Assembly: GCA_022749755.1 (NCBI GenBank)
Contig: CM040445.1
Coordinates: 13,227,182-13,291,181, forward strand
Source: Azadirachta indica
Taxonomy: Eukaryota; Streptophyta; Magnoliopsida; Sapindales; Meliaceae
Direction of reading: 5' to 3'
Length of the DNA: 64,000 nucleotides
Part shown: positions 43,706-58,139 of the stretch, piece by piece
Numbering within the stretch: the stretch's first letter is position 1
How the letters are laid out: every line of letters starts with the position of its first letter
Notes under the pieces: generated by a model
What the model was told of the DNA's origin: nothing
Seen by the model: the letters and a program-made list of their open reading frames with translations, nothing else
Database searches by the model: none
Made by a program: the position numbers and the translations under genes

Positions 43706-45312
43706 GTACTTTTGCACTCAGTGAAAAATGATTAACTGGTCCAAGCAAAGGAGGAGTTGATCAGCTCGAAGCCCGCAACATGCTGTGAAATTGTTACAGC
43801 CGGTGCAGCTAGTCATTATGCTGATACATCCTCAGACACTTGTATGCGTAGGTAAATATTTATTGTTATACACACATGTAAATATTGTATTGTGCAGTGT
43901 TCTTTGTTCTAGCTCAATTCCCTATTTAACATTATTTTTTCCTGGGGAGAAAAGAAAAGAGGAAAATAGAAAAAGAAACCAAAATTGAGAGAAGTACAGA
44001 AGGCAGATTTGAAAATTTTTGATGAGACACCTGTAGAACCCAAACATTTTTAGCTAATTTTTCCAAATGAATTATGTCCGATGGACACATTTTATTTTCC
44101 GCAGCTGATTGGTATGTTGTCTAGATGAGATTTTTAGTTTGTGGTATGATTTATGTTTTGTGCTGTTTGCTTGATGTTCCAAGTTGTTCTAAGTTTGTCA
44201 TTCCCCCAATCTTCTTCAGTATTATTAAATGTAATCTGGAATTGATAAATATATTTGTCTGGTTAGTATAGTTTTTCAAGTAAAATTTATTAGAATTAAT
44301 TTTTTTACAAATAAGTTTATTAATTATTTAATTATTACACATAATTTCTAATAAAAATTATATAATTATTTCATAACAAATTTTTTCAAAGATATGAGAT
44401 TACATAAAAATCTTGAAAATAAGAAAAAGGTATTTTGGGTAATTTTATTTCTATAAAAATGCTAAAAGATGTTTAGAATTTTTAATCTCAAAATTTTTTC
44501 TCTCGTAACAAATAAATGACACAAAATTTTAAAATTGCGCGTTTAACATAATAAAACATATTCTTTTAACTAATAAGAAAATTTTACTTAATTAAGATTT
44601 TGCTGTGTTATAATTATAGAGCTGTGGAGTGAAATCGCTTTGTTAAATATTAATATATAGCTAATAAAACTTCAACAAATCAGTAGTTAGCAAATACTCC
44701 AGCTACCGAGCTTTGAAAAACTAGGATTTCAAACAAAGCCTAAACAGGTTACTTTGGTTTAACATTCTTTCAAATAAACAAGCAATAATTGCAAAATCTA
44801 AATTTTGTTCTCGCCCGAAGAGACTTTTTGAGGTACAAACTCATCCAATACGTAAATAAGTTATATTTCAGAGATGTTTCCAATAGAACGTCCACCACCG
44901 GTCCAATTTTATTCCGTAGAATGACAAATCACGTAACCGCAAGACCTGACAAAAACGGTGAACATTGTTGCTTGCTGATGGTGATAGGTAAGGCCAGCAA
45001 ATAACAAACTACAAATTGCAGATCAACAACAATTATGCGTGTCTTCAAATTGATTGTGGGGAAAACTACTACAATACAATTCATATAATTTAAGCAAAAA
45101 CCAATATAAAATCTAAATTAATAAGGCAAACCAAAACAGCAGTGGCCTCAAAGCCATGTAAGATTCAAATATAAAGAAAAACAAAATATCCTTGAAACAC
45201 TTTTTGAACAAAAATCTTAAATTGAAGGTCTTAAAACTGCCTACAAAGTAGAGCAACTAGTTTTGTCATCCCAAAAACGAGAACATATCGCAATTACTCA
45301 TCGCTAGCTTTC
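43706..45312. other. Convergent 3' region of SNAPC4 and RACK1
   Basis: About 1.6 kb, AT-rich in the middle (44270-44660). It must contain both 3' UTRs. No further gene is supported; the short frames around 44789-45004 have no recognisable domain. Confidence 0.5.
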
Positions 45313-47342
<2,030 letters not shown>

Positions 47343-47378
47343 TGCAAATGTGTCTAAGCTTTTGCTAAGCTTCTGTGG

Positions 47379-47387
47379 CTAGGGTTT
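47379..47387 (-). promoter_or_regulatory. Telo-box in the RACK1 leader
   Basis: The gene strand reads AAACCCTAG, 37 bp before the ATG. A second identical 9-mer lies at 47466-47474, upstream of the TATA box. Confidence 0.6.
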
Positions 47388-47444
47388 GGATGAGTTGGAA
47401 GAGGCGAGTGGCGAGCTAAGAACGCCTGAGAAATAATGCGGGAG

Positions 47445-47452
47445 TTTATATA
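47445..47452 (-). promoter_or_regulatory. TATA box of RACK1
   Basis: The gene strand reads ACTATATAAACTCC about 103 bp before the ATG. This predicts a transcription start near 47415-47420. Confidence 0.65.
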
Positions 47453-47465
47453 GTGAGGAAGGTCG

Positions 47466-47474
47466 CTAGGGTTT
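47466..47474 (-). promoter_or_regulatory. Second telo-box upstream of RACK1
   Basis: AAACCCTAG on the gene strand, about 14 bp upstream of the TATA box. Together with the leader copy it gives a paired arrangement. Confidence 0.55.
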
Positions 47475-47909
47475 TGGGGTGACCGGGAAACTGGGTAGAA
47501 GCGAGCTACTGGGGAGATAAAATGCAATGGTTTGAGAATGCAACCGGCTATAGCCTGTGACAGTGACTGGCCCAATTTCAAAGAGTTCAACTATGAGCCC
47601 AAATCATATTGGCCTGAAATGAAATATGGAGTTCGGCCCGTTTGTGTGAGACAGCTGAAATTGAATTGGGTTGGTTTGTCTTTTCATTGGCCTGTCATTC
47701 ATTCCTCTGTAGAAATGTTTCCGCATGTGTGCTAAGTGTTGTGAGGGAATGGCTTCGAATTCAATTGTTATGTCATATATTGAGTGAATGATGTTTTATT
47801 TCGAAGTTTTCGACAAATAAAATAAAACTCATTTTTTGTTACTCAAGATTTCTGTTGTATTTTATTTTAGCAGCCAAATTTCACTGTCTTGGGGTTTAAA
47901 ATCGTTTCA

Positions 47910-50840
47910 AAAAATTTACATACTATTATATATTTTTATCTTTTTATAGAAAAATCGAATGCATACACCCTTTTATTACTAGTTTTTCAACGTGATTTTT
48001 ATTACATATTACGCAATAAAATCATGATTACAAGTAGTTGTGAAAAATTGTGTCTATTAATGAATATGTCCCTTTAGAAAACTTTTAATATAAAAGAGGT
48101 ACAGCAGTTGGTCTTTGTTACTAATTTATAAAATATATTATTTAAAAATAAATTTAATATTGTTATATATTGAATTTACATTTTTACCATTGACTCGTTA
48201 AGTGGTTATAATATAAAAGTGGACAGTAATCATTTCTAAAACGATATTGGTAAGAGGGACATGTGATAATAACTATGTTACAAAGAAATTGGATCATTTT
48301 AAACTCGTACAAGCAAACAGTTGGACCCCAATTTTGGAAATGAATATTAAATACGTTCTTAAATTGAAAATATTGTAAACAAGATTTCTTCTATTTTTTT
48401 TTTTGGTCCATTATATTTTGATTATTTTTAACCATTATAATGATATAAATACTCTTCATTATTTGTTACATAATGTTATGATTTTTTGTAAATTTTAAGC
48501 GAAGACATAATAACCAATATATTATTATAAATTATAATACAACTATTGTATATTGTAAAGATAATTGTATAATTTTGAATTAATTTACAAAAAATTGTAA
48601 TTTCTTACTTTAGCAGCCTCGTTACCAATGAGACACAATAGTACAAGTCACTTAATTTTCCAAATATTTTATCTATTTAGTATTTTATCATAAAAAATTT
48701 AGATAATTTTATATATTTTTATCTTTTTATAGAAAAATCGAATTCATATGCCCTTTTATTACTAGTTTTTTCAATGTGATTTTTATCACGTATTATGCAA
48801 TAAAAGCATGATTACAAGTAGTTTGCGAAAAATTGTCTATTAATGAATGTGTCTCTTCACAAAACTTTTAATATAAAACGGTTACAGCAGTTGGTCTTTA
48901 TTATTAATTTATAGAAGTTAGAAAACTCGACATATGCCTCTTGAAGTTTAGAGAAATAAATATTTATTCCAGATGTTTGAGAAAAAAAAATCATTAAGTT
49001 TGAACAAATATACAAATACTTTAACTTTTATTTCTTTTATTTGACCAATTAGATAAATATTATTTGTGTCTCTATATTTTTACATATTAATAACTTAAAC
49101 TAAATTATTTTTATTATTAATTTTCTATTTTAATATTTTTTATAATATATTTTTTAAATATAACAATTTAATCTCTATTTTAATATTTTTTATGATATAT
49201 GAAGCATTAAATAATTTTTAATTCATTATTTCAATAAAGAAATAAAAATGATATTATTAAAAGAATTCTAACAATGAGTTAGATTAAACTTATACACTAA
49301 AATAATTTTTTTTTTCTTTTACTTTGTGAGTAATAATTTAATATTCGATTATTAGAAAATTTTAAATAAAATATTATTGTAACATTTTATTTCTATGTGT
49401 AATATATCTATTTCAAAAATTATGTCAACTTTTATTATATTTTCTTTAAAAATTGTGAAAATATAAATAAAAAAATAAATACATGTTCTATATATATGTG
49501 TATGTGTGTGTATTATTTTTTTTTATATTTTTATTAAAATTAAAGTATATTATTTAACAATAATATAAAATATATCTAATTACTAATTTTATTAACAAAT
49601 GATATCAAATTCTCTTTTTTTTTTTTTTATGTGTTTTGTTTATAGTTTTATAATAAATATAATGAATTTAATACAATCTCTTAAATGAATGTAGTATATA
49701 TAAAAGTAAAATTAAAAAATATTAAATTAATTTTAATAATAAAATAAAATCATTAAAATAATATTAAATTAAATTTATATGTTAAAATATTTTTAACCCT
49801 CTTTTTTTTTAATTTTTTAATAATAAAATATCAAATTATTATTAAAAAAAATTAAAAAAGAGTTAAAAATATTTTAATATATAAGTTTAATTTACCTCAC
49901 TGTTAAATTTTTTTAATATTAAATTTTTAAAATTTTTATTAAAATAATAAATTAAAATATTATTTATTTTTTAGTATGTTGTTAAAAATATTAAAATAAA
50001 AACTAAAATTTTTTTATAATAAAAAATATATATAAAAAAAAAAAATTATAATAAAGATTAAATTATTATAATTGAAATAATTATTTCTTAATTTATGATT
50101 ATTTAGAAGTATAGAGATATAAATAATATTTATCAATCATTTACGAAACAAAAATTAAGGGGTATCTATTATTTATCCAAACTTGAGGGGGTTTTTTATT
50201 TTTTTTTTCAAACATTAAAGGGGAGAAATGTTTATTTCTCCATATACGGGAGGCATGTGTCAATGTTCCTAAAAGTTATTATTCAAAATTAAATTGAATA
50301 TTGTTTTATATTGAATTTACATTTTTTACCATTGACTCCGTTAAGTGATTATAATATAAAAGTGGTCGGTAACCATTTTTGAGAAGATACTCTTTAAGAG
50401 GGACATGTGATAATAACTTTGTTAAAAGAAATGGGATCATTTTAAATTCAGGCAAAAGACAGTTAGACCCTAATTTTGAAAATGAATATTAAAGACATTC
50501 TTAAATTGAAAATATTTGTAAAGAAGATCTCTTTTATTTATTTTTTTATTATAGTTTGACTACTTTTAATTATTGCAATCATATAAATACCTTTTATTAT
50601 TTATTACATAACGTTATGATTTCTTATAAATTTTAAGGGGAGACATAATGATCAATATATCATTATAAATTATAATATAACTATTGTATATTGTAAAGAT
50701 GAATATATAATTTTTAATTAATTTACAAAAAATTATAATTTTTCACTTTAGCAGCCTCATTACTGATGAGACATAATAGTACAATTCAATTCATTTTCTA
50801 AATATTTTATTTATCTAGTATTTTATGATAAAAAATTTAA
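47910..50840. repeat. Tandem duplication of a ~785-bp AT-rich unit, second copy split by an insertion
   Basis: Copy 1 spans about 47910-48693. Copy 2 starts near 48694 and resumes after the inserted element until about 50840. Shared landmarks in order include TTTTTATAGAAAAATCGAAT, ATGATTACAAGTAGTT, ACAGCAGTTGGTCTTT, TTGAATTTACATTTTT, GAGGGACATGTGATAATAAC and TTAGCAGCCTC. The period is 783 bp (ATCTTTTTATAG at 47938 and 48721). There is no coding capacity. The nature of the unit is unknown. Confidence 0.9.
48921..50269. mobile_element. Non-autonomous long-TIR (foldback) element, Mutator-like, copy 2
   Basis: The ends are GAAAACTCGACATATGCC on the left and, reverse complemented, GGAACATTGACACATGCC on the right. 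Flanking 9-mers TAGAAGTTA (48912-48920) and TAAAAGTTA (50270-50278) match at 8 of 9 positions. The tandem copy at 48129-48137 shows the uninterrupted site, TAAAATATA. Arms of several hundred bp are inverted copies, with a short centre resembling the centre of the element at 26937-28165 in the same orientation. No transposase frame. Confidence 0.87.
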
Positions 50841-52160
50841 CTTTAATTGATAATATTATTATATTTGTATTTTATGGTTTTTTAAATTTTCATCGATATT
50901 ATATTTTATTTAGTTGTTAATTTTTTTAAATGATCTTATTTTATTGGGCATATATATTTTTAATTTTTTAAGTAAAATTTATAATATAACTTTTATTAAG
51001 ATATATTTGTATACTATTAAAAATTTATAAAGCAAATGTATATTATTTAAAATAAAAAAGATTTTTTAAAATTTTCTGAACTTTAATTCTATTATTGTTA
51101 TTTGTTTTCCGAATAAATTTTGGTTTAACCAAATTGGGTGCTTGACAAAACCCATATATGAAAATTGGAAAACCCAACAAAAGAGGGAAGATATGTAATA
51201 AAATTATGTTATTTTGTAGTATATATTTTGGCATAAATCTCATTGAAGCATAACTAGCATAGAAAAAAACATCTCGTCTAAAGTGAAGTTGACAAAATTG
51301 TAGTTAATTTCTAATCCATCAATTTTATTTATTACAAAATTAATTAATTTGTACTGCACACCCAACTTTTGATTGAATGGTAAAAGAGAGCGTACTTTAT
51401 AATATTATATAATTTTTTACTTTTTATATAATAAAATTATAAAATTTATTCAAAATAATTGTCACATCTAAATTTTATACCATAAACTTTTTGACTTGGT
51501 GTATTTAATATTTATATTTAAAATTGAGGTTCAACTATCTTTTACTCTCAAAAATTTTTACGATATTTAAAAAATATTATATGATGATTGAAACTTTAAT
51601 AATTGACTCTTTTAATAAATGAGAATTCAATTGTGGTGATATATATACACATATATATATAGATTGATCAAAAATAATATCAACAACAGTAACAATGACT
51701 TTAACAAATACCGGCACAATCAATAGTTTATATAATAATAATAATGATTATGAATAATATTAAAAAAATTATGAATAACAAAATATAAAATATTAAGACA
51801 AAATTTCTTTATTTTTTTAGTCTCTTAACATCCGATCTAATGTAGTATTAAATTTAATACAAGAAAATACCGTTCACCAAATATAGCCCGAGGTTAGGTT
51901 CTTAATTATTAGTTGACCAAATTACTCGATATCTTTACTTGTGTAGCAAAAGAAAGAGCGTGGACAGAAATGTCATTTCATAAATTTATTTTCAACTTCT
52001 CAGCTCCAATTTGAAATTCAAAACGCTCTTAAACTCTTTTTGAAAACCCGCCTCTTGCTCTTCTCTTGCTCTCTCTTTAAAATCCGAAGCGCCTTTTCTA
52101 ACAACTCGTTTATCCGACTCTTCCCTTCCCCTTAGCGTGCGCACCCTCCTCGTCATTTCC
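50841..52160. other. Intergenic, upstream of ORTHRUS/VIM
   Basis: AT-rich until about 51950, then a less AT-rich pyrimidine-rich leader (CTCTTGCTCTTCTCTTGCTC near 52051-52070) before the VIM ATG. No other gene seen. Confidence 0.5.
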
Positions 52161-55100
52161 ATGGCGCACGATATCCAGCTACCTTGCGACGGAGACGGCC
52201 AGTGCATGGGTTGCAAAAGGAAACCCCCAACCGAGGAGACGATCACGTGCTTCACGTGCGTCACTCCCTGGCACGTGGCTTGCTTGGCCAAGCCTCCGGA
52301 GACCTTAGCTTCCTCTCTCTCCTGGCAGTGCCCCGATTGCTCCGGCATCGACGAACACGCACCAGTAGGTGGCGCCGTCGGAGACGGCGGGGATCTGGTG
52401 GCGGCTATACGGGTCATCGAGGCGGATGAGACGTTGACGGAGAGGGAGAAGGCGATAAGAAGGCAGGAGCTTTTGAGCGGGAAGGTTGAGGACGAAGTAG
52501 AAGGAAATGATGAGAAGAGAAAGAGTAAAGGAAAGGAAAAGGAGAGTGAAAACGATGTTTTGAACTTGCTTGACGGCAGCTTGAACTGTTCTTTTTGTAT
52601 GCAGCTGCCCGAGAGACCTGTTACGGTTAGATTCATAACAGATACCACGTTTTAATGATTTTCCTGATTGAGTTTTCATTATTTTGGTTGGTTGCTTATT
52701 GTTGTTTAGTTTATTTGTCTATATCACTTCTCGTTATTATTTGATTTATATGTTTAACGGTATCTTTCATTAGGGTTTTTTGGGTTGTGAGATCAATTAA
52801 ATTAAATGAACTTAGAAGGTTTTGAGCAGCTTCAGCTACTAGGTATGAGTTTGGAGTGGTGTTATTCTAATTTAGTTGAGAAATGGAAAGTACGGTTGCG
52901 AGTTCATAACCCGTGCCCTCGATGTTTCGGATGGTTCTAATCTTATGTGTTATTCATTTAATATTGTGATTATTGACAATAATTGTGCTAGCAGATGATA
53001 TTAGCACAATGCAAATTAGGTTTGTCTAATCTTGCGAGGCGACCAATTAGTTTCATTTCTATTTTACTAAGTTGCTAAATGTTCCTTGTTTACGGATGTG
53101 TTTTAGGCTTTTTTCCTTTAAGCAATTTTCAACTTGATATGGCTCTTTTGGTGATTGATGTTGATGTCATGTCAGTTAAGGAAATGATCTTAATGCCGGT
53201 TTGGAGAATTTTGTAGTTTTTGCTAAGACTATCCAACATGAACAATTTGTTTTGAAATCAAAGGTTTTCCTATTTTTTGATATTTTGTTATGAGGGAATT
53301 GAGTTTTGTTTTTACACACGGCAAACATTAAATTCAATTTATGAGTCACCTCAATTGGAAATTGGAATGTAGATGGTAGGGCATTTCAAATGTTTGTGGT
53401 GTATGGACTTGACAGTTGGCTCACATCTCCATGCTTCTAAGTTATTTACTCGAGAAAAAATTGTTAGGAAATTTTGAAGTTAACAACGTTAAATTTTAGA
53501 ATGTTATAAGTATATTGTTTTTACTGTTTCAGACACCATGTGGCCACAACTTTTGCCTAAAATGCTTTGAAAAATGGATTGGGCAAGGGAAGCGTACCTG
53601 TGCAAAATGCCGCCACATGATTCCTCCCAAAATGGCGAGTCAGCCTCGCATTAATTCTGCACTTGTGACTGTCATTCGTATGGCCAAACTGTCGAAGTCG
53701 AATCTTTCTTCTGTGCCTCTCAAAGTTTACCATTTTATGCGCAACCAAGACCGGCCGGACAAGGCATTTACTACTGAGCGGGCACAGAGGGCTGGGAAGG
53801 CCAATGCTGCAAGTGGAAAAATTTTTGTTACTGTACCTCCTGATCATTTTGGCCCTATACCAGCTGAAAATGATCCAGAAAGAAATCAAGGCGTGCTTGT
53901 TGGTGAATGTTGGGAGGATAGATTGGAATGTCGGCAGTGGGGTGCACACCTTCCTCATGTTGCAGGTATAGCTGGACAGTCAACCTATGGTGCTCAGTCA
54001 GTGGCACTATCTGGAGGTTATGAGGATGACGAGGATCATGGAGAGTGGTTCTTATATACAGGAAGGTTTGTTTTTGATGACTACACTCTTAGCTGGTTTC
54101 AGGTTACTTGGTGCTGAATCAGCTAGTTCATTTATTAGAATTCCTTTGTGAAGCAGTTGCATTTATTGATTGCCAAACCTAGTTAATGCCTGTATTTCAC
54201 TGTTTTTTTCTTTAAAATTCAACATTAGTCTGTTTAGGCAAACCTAAATCTAGTTTTTTATCGGCGTCTTCAACTTTGAAGTAAAACTTAGTGATAAAAC
54301 TTGGAAAGCCGAAATATGACTTTGTCCTGTCTTCTTCCAACAATGGGGCTTAACATTACATAATTGTTTTCTGCCTTGCAAATTTCCGAGTTTCAAATAT
54401 CTCTTTGCTTTTATTAAAACCACATTTGGTGCACAAGCATAGCAGAGACATTTTACTAGTAGTTTTATCTACTCTTTCTTCTGCAGTTCTGTGCTGTGTG
54501 AAATCCTTATCATTTGCATATGCATGTATTTAACTCTCTTTGTTATCAAGCTTCTTTTGCCAATAATTTTGACCTATTTATCCAATTCACTGGTTTACCT
54601 TGTTTGATGCCTTTTGTATTTGGGACCCTAAAATATCAAACTTTGTATTAATATCTATCTTTCTCATGTAGAGTTAATGATATGATTTGTTTGCATCGAT
54701 TTGGTGGGCAGTGGAGGTAGAGATCTAAGTGGGAATAGACGAACAAACAAGGAGCACTCTTTTGATCAGAAGTTTGAAAAAATGAATGAGGCCCTCCGGT
54801 TAAGCTGCAAAAAGGGCTATCCTGTTCGGGTTGTAAGGTAAACATTTCTCTCTCAAGGTAATTTTGTTAAATTTTGTTTCACTGAACAAGAACCAGGAAT
54901 AGTCATCCATTGTTACTTGCAGTTTGTTGTCAGCATGACAATCTGCACAGCAGAATTGCTTCAGCATGCAGCTTTTTGTCAAAAAGTAGACATCATGGAT
55001 TGCTTGGCATAATTGTTTTGAATTTTGAAAGTATCTATACTTGAATCTCATATTTTTGTTAGAAGTAATCAACTTTACTTGCCAATTGCTATGATTAATC

Positions 55101-57226
55101 CTTTTTTTTTTTTGGTGCTTATGCATTGTGAACTGTAGGTCTTAGCAGTAACTACTAATGCAAAGTGGAATCATCTTTGAATGTCTTTATGTCTGATTTG
55201 GGTTTATACAGTGAGACATTCTAGATTTTCTTTTTGAAATGTGCAACATATTTTGGCCTTTTTAATATGTTTCCTTTCTTTTTATGAGTAGATCTCACAA
55301 GGAAAAACGTTCTGCTTATGCCCCTGAGAAAGGGGTGCGCTATGATGGTGTCTACAGAATTGAAAAATGCTGGCGAAAAGTTGGAATCCAAGTAAATATA
55401 TCCATTTAATTTCTTTCATAATTACCAATAAGAATATTTTCAGTTGAATAGATTTATTCATACATGTTTCCTGCACAGGGTTTTAAGGTTTGCCGATATT
55501 TATTTGTCAGATGTGACAATGAGCCTGCTCCATGGACAAGGTTTGCTTTTTAACTTATTTGGCTTCCTATTTCACAATTCTCTCTCAGTCTCCCTGCTAA
55601 TATTCCTGAAACTTTTAATTACAGTGATGAACATGGTGATCGGCCTAGACCTTTGCCAGTTATTCCAGAGCTGAAGAAGGCAACTGATATAACAGAAAGG
55701 AAGGAAAGTCCATCATGGGACTTTGATGTGAGTTAATGCAGTTTCTTCCCTGAAATTAATGTTGCATGTTTCATGCTCCTGTTCTTTGAAGACATGTTTT
55801 CTGGTGAACCAACTAGTTACACGGTAATGAACTAAGGTGGATACCAAAATATATCATACATAAATGCCAGAAAAGTTTCCTATATCAATTCTAAGGTAGA
55901 TTTTCGTTAAAGAGTTTTCTGTTTCTTGGTCAATCTGCGATTATCACTGAAACATAAATGCTCTTGTCATAAGCCGTAGTTTTTTTGAATTGACATATGT
56001 AATTATGTTTTTTTCATTCATATTCAGGAAGAAGATGGTCGTTGGAAGTGGAAGAAACCTCCTCCTCTCAGCAAAAAGACACTGGATACAGGAAAGTCTG
56101 AGGATGGGAAAAAGGCAAGGAAAGCTATTAGGAAAGCTCAGAATATGAGTATAAGAGAGAAGCTCCTGAAAGGTTTGCTTTCCTATCCTTTTATGATGTC
56201 TTGCTTGAGACAGTTGGTATGGTTCTCATTTGAAAAAAAAAGGTTGTCTTTCTCAATTGTTGCTATGTTATGAGTTCATGCTGTTTGCAGCATGTGAAAA
56301 GGGAAAAAAATAAAACTCAACTTAGGTTAAAATTGCACGATGCTTATTTTTTAGGTTTATTGCAATATAAATCATGCAAGAAGTTCGAAAACTATGTTTA
56401 TTTTTACATGCAGAGTTCAGTTGCCTAATTTGTCACCAAGTGATGACTCTCCCAATTACAACACCTTGTGCTCATAACTTTTGCAAGTCATGTTTGGAAG
56501 GTGCTTTTGCTGGTAAGACTTTTGTGAGAGAGAGAAGCAAGGGTGGACGGACACTTCGATCTCAAAAGAATGTCCTGCAGTGTCCGTCTTGCCCCACTGA
56601 CATCTCTGAAATTCTTCAAAATCCTCAGGTACAATGTGGACTGTTCATTGTTGTCAATTGTTGAGATGCAGAGAATTTGTGCTTTTTCAACTTTTTTCAA
56701 ATGACAGGTTAACAGAGAATTAGTGGATGTAATTGAGTCACTGAAACGCAAGACTGAAGAGGAGGCCGATCCCACTGAGGAATTGAGTGAAGGTGAGGCA
56801 GATGAGATGGAGGAAAATCCTGATCCAACATCAGGGAACAATGAAACTGCTGGCACTGAAAGTTCTAAAAATGCTGATGTGAAAGAAGATTTGCAGAATC
56901 CTCCTGCCAAGTGCAAACCAAAAAGGGCTAGTAAGCGAAGGAAAGTTGATGTGGGGAAGAGCGCATCAAATAATGACAACAATGGAGAGGAAAGCAAGAT
57001 TTCTGCAGAGAAGCCTGATGGTTCAAATGGAGACTCTGAAGTTGGAAAGACTCAGTCAATGGTTCCAAAAGGTGGCAATGAAGACTTGCCTAGTGATAAG
57101 GATGTTTCCATGAAACAGATTGTCGGAGTACAAACCAGAAGCATGAAAACTCAAGCAGCCGTGGATGAAGGCGAGTCACCATCAAGTACCCTCCATCTGC
57201 AGTCATCTGATGAAGATTTTGAATGA
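52161..57226 (+). CDS. ORTH2/VIM1-like: ORTHRUS/VIM E3 ubiquitin ligase, methyl-cytosine reader (PHD-RING-SRA-RING)
   Basis: Nine exons: 52161-52625, 53533-54065, 54712-54837, 55292-55391, 55479-55540, 55625-55727, 56028-56172, 56414-56628 and 56708-57226. They total 756 codons with stop, or 755 residues. Domains in order: a PHD finger (residues about 9-60, CMGCKRKP to CPDCSG); RING1 (about 140-180, [13 protein letters not shown] then [15 protein letters not shown]); the SRA/YDG domain (about 235-420, [47 protein letters not shown]); and RING2 (about 514-575, CLICHQV then [13 protein letters not shown]). These proteins bind hemimethylated DNA and keep CG methylation by supporting MET1 in the nucleus (family knowledge). 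A long acidic then basic tail of about 170 residues follows RING2, making it about 110 residues longer than Arabidopsis VIM1. The start is the ATG in the context TTTCCATGGCG. Confidence 0.95.
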
Positions 57227-58139
57227 CTTGGTTTTGTGGTTGGATCATCAGGTATATGTAATATTTGGCATTGAAACTTTTTGACAATTTAACAAGATCT
57301 TTTGTTGAATATTTTGTATTCATGGTTCTTGTGAGAATAGGGCTAGAAATTGAATACAGCAGAATTAGGATATAGCTGTTGTTTTTTTGTACAACTGTGA
57401 ATGCATCAGTTTCTTGTTTTGGATGTTAAACAATTTGTGATGTAAGTTGTATTTGCCAATTGAAAATTTGAAATATGTCAATGTCAGTTCACGTTTTGCA
57501 GTTAAGCTTATCAGCAGGGACCTTTGTGCCCTTCAAAAATTATTTTGGGTTATTTTCAATCGACACTATATAATTTTGATTTTCTGCGAGTCATTAGCGT
57601 GCACCTTGTTTTGCAGCAATGCATCATTAAACCGAAAGGAATTGCGTGCGATTACATATTTGTCATTATTGTAGTTGTACTCGTCATTAAATGTGCAAAG
57701 ACAAAAGCAACCTTATATTTATATTATTTTTAAAAAATAGGGTAATTATAATTTAATTTTCTGCCAATTCTGTTGATACATCTTATTATTTGGCTATGGG
57801 ATTGGATTTTGATTATAATATGTGATTCTGAAGAATTAAGCTACAATATTTGTTTTGACTAAAAGATTATTTTTTAATAAATTTAACTGTGTAATTAAAA
57901 ATTTACCCTTGAATTAGTTTTCTATTTATAAATGTTTGTTAAGTTTTCATTTGATCTCTGATTGCGTTAACTTTAACGATCATTTGCAGTTGTACGAGGG
58001 TTTATCGACAACTTATGCAAACTTAAATTACATTTGAAAATTACTAATAAATAAATAGGGTAAAACTGAAAATAACCGTTTTTTTTTTTTCTTTTAGTTA
58101 GTTAATTTTACCCCTACTAATATTATATTTTGGTCCATA
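57227..58139. other. 3' flank of ORTHRUS/VIM, AT-rich intergenic
   Basis: It should contain the VIM 3' UTR in the first few hundred bases. No gene, RNA or repeat ends were recognised. Confidence 0.5.

Noticed and set aside
52060..52130. E2F-like GC string (AAGCGCC) in the VIM leader
   Set aside because: It does not match the TTSSCGSS consensus on either strand, so it is not reported as a site.
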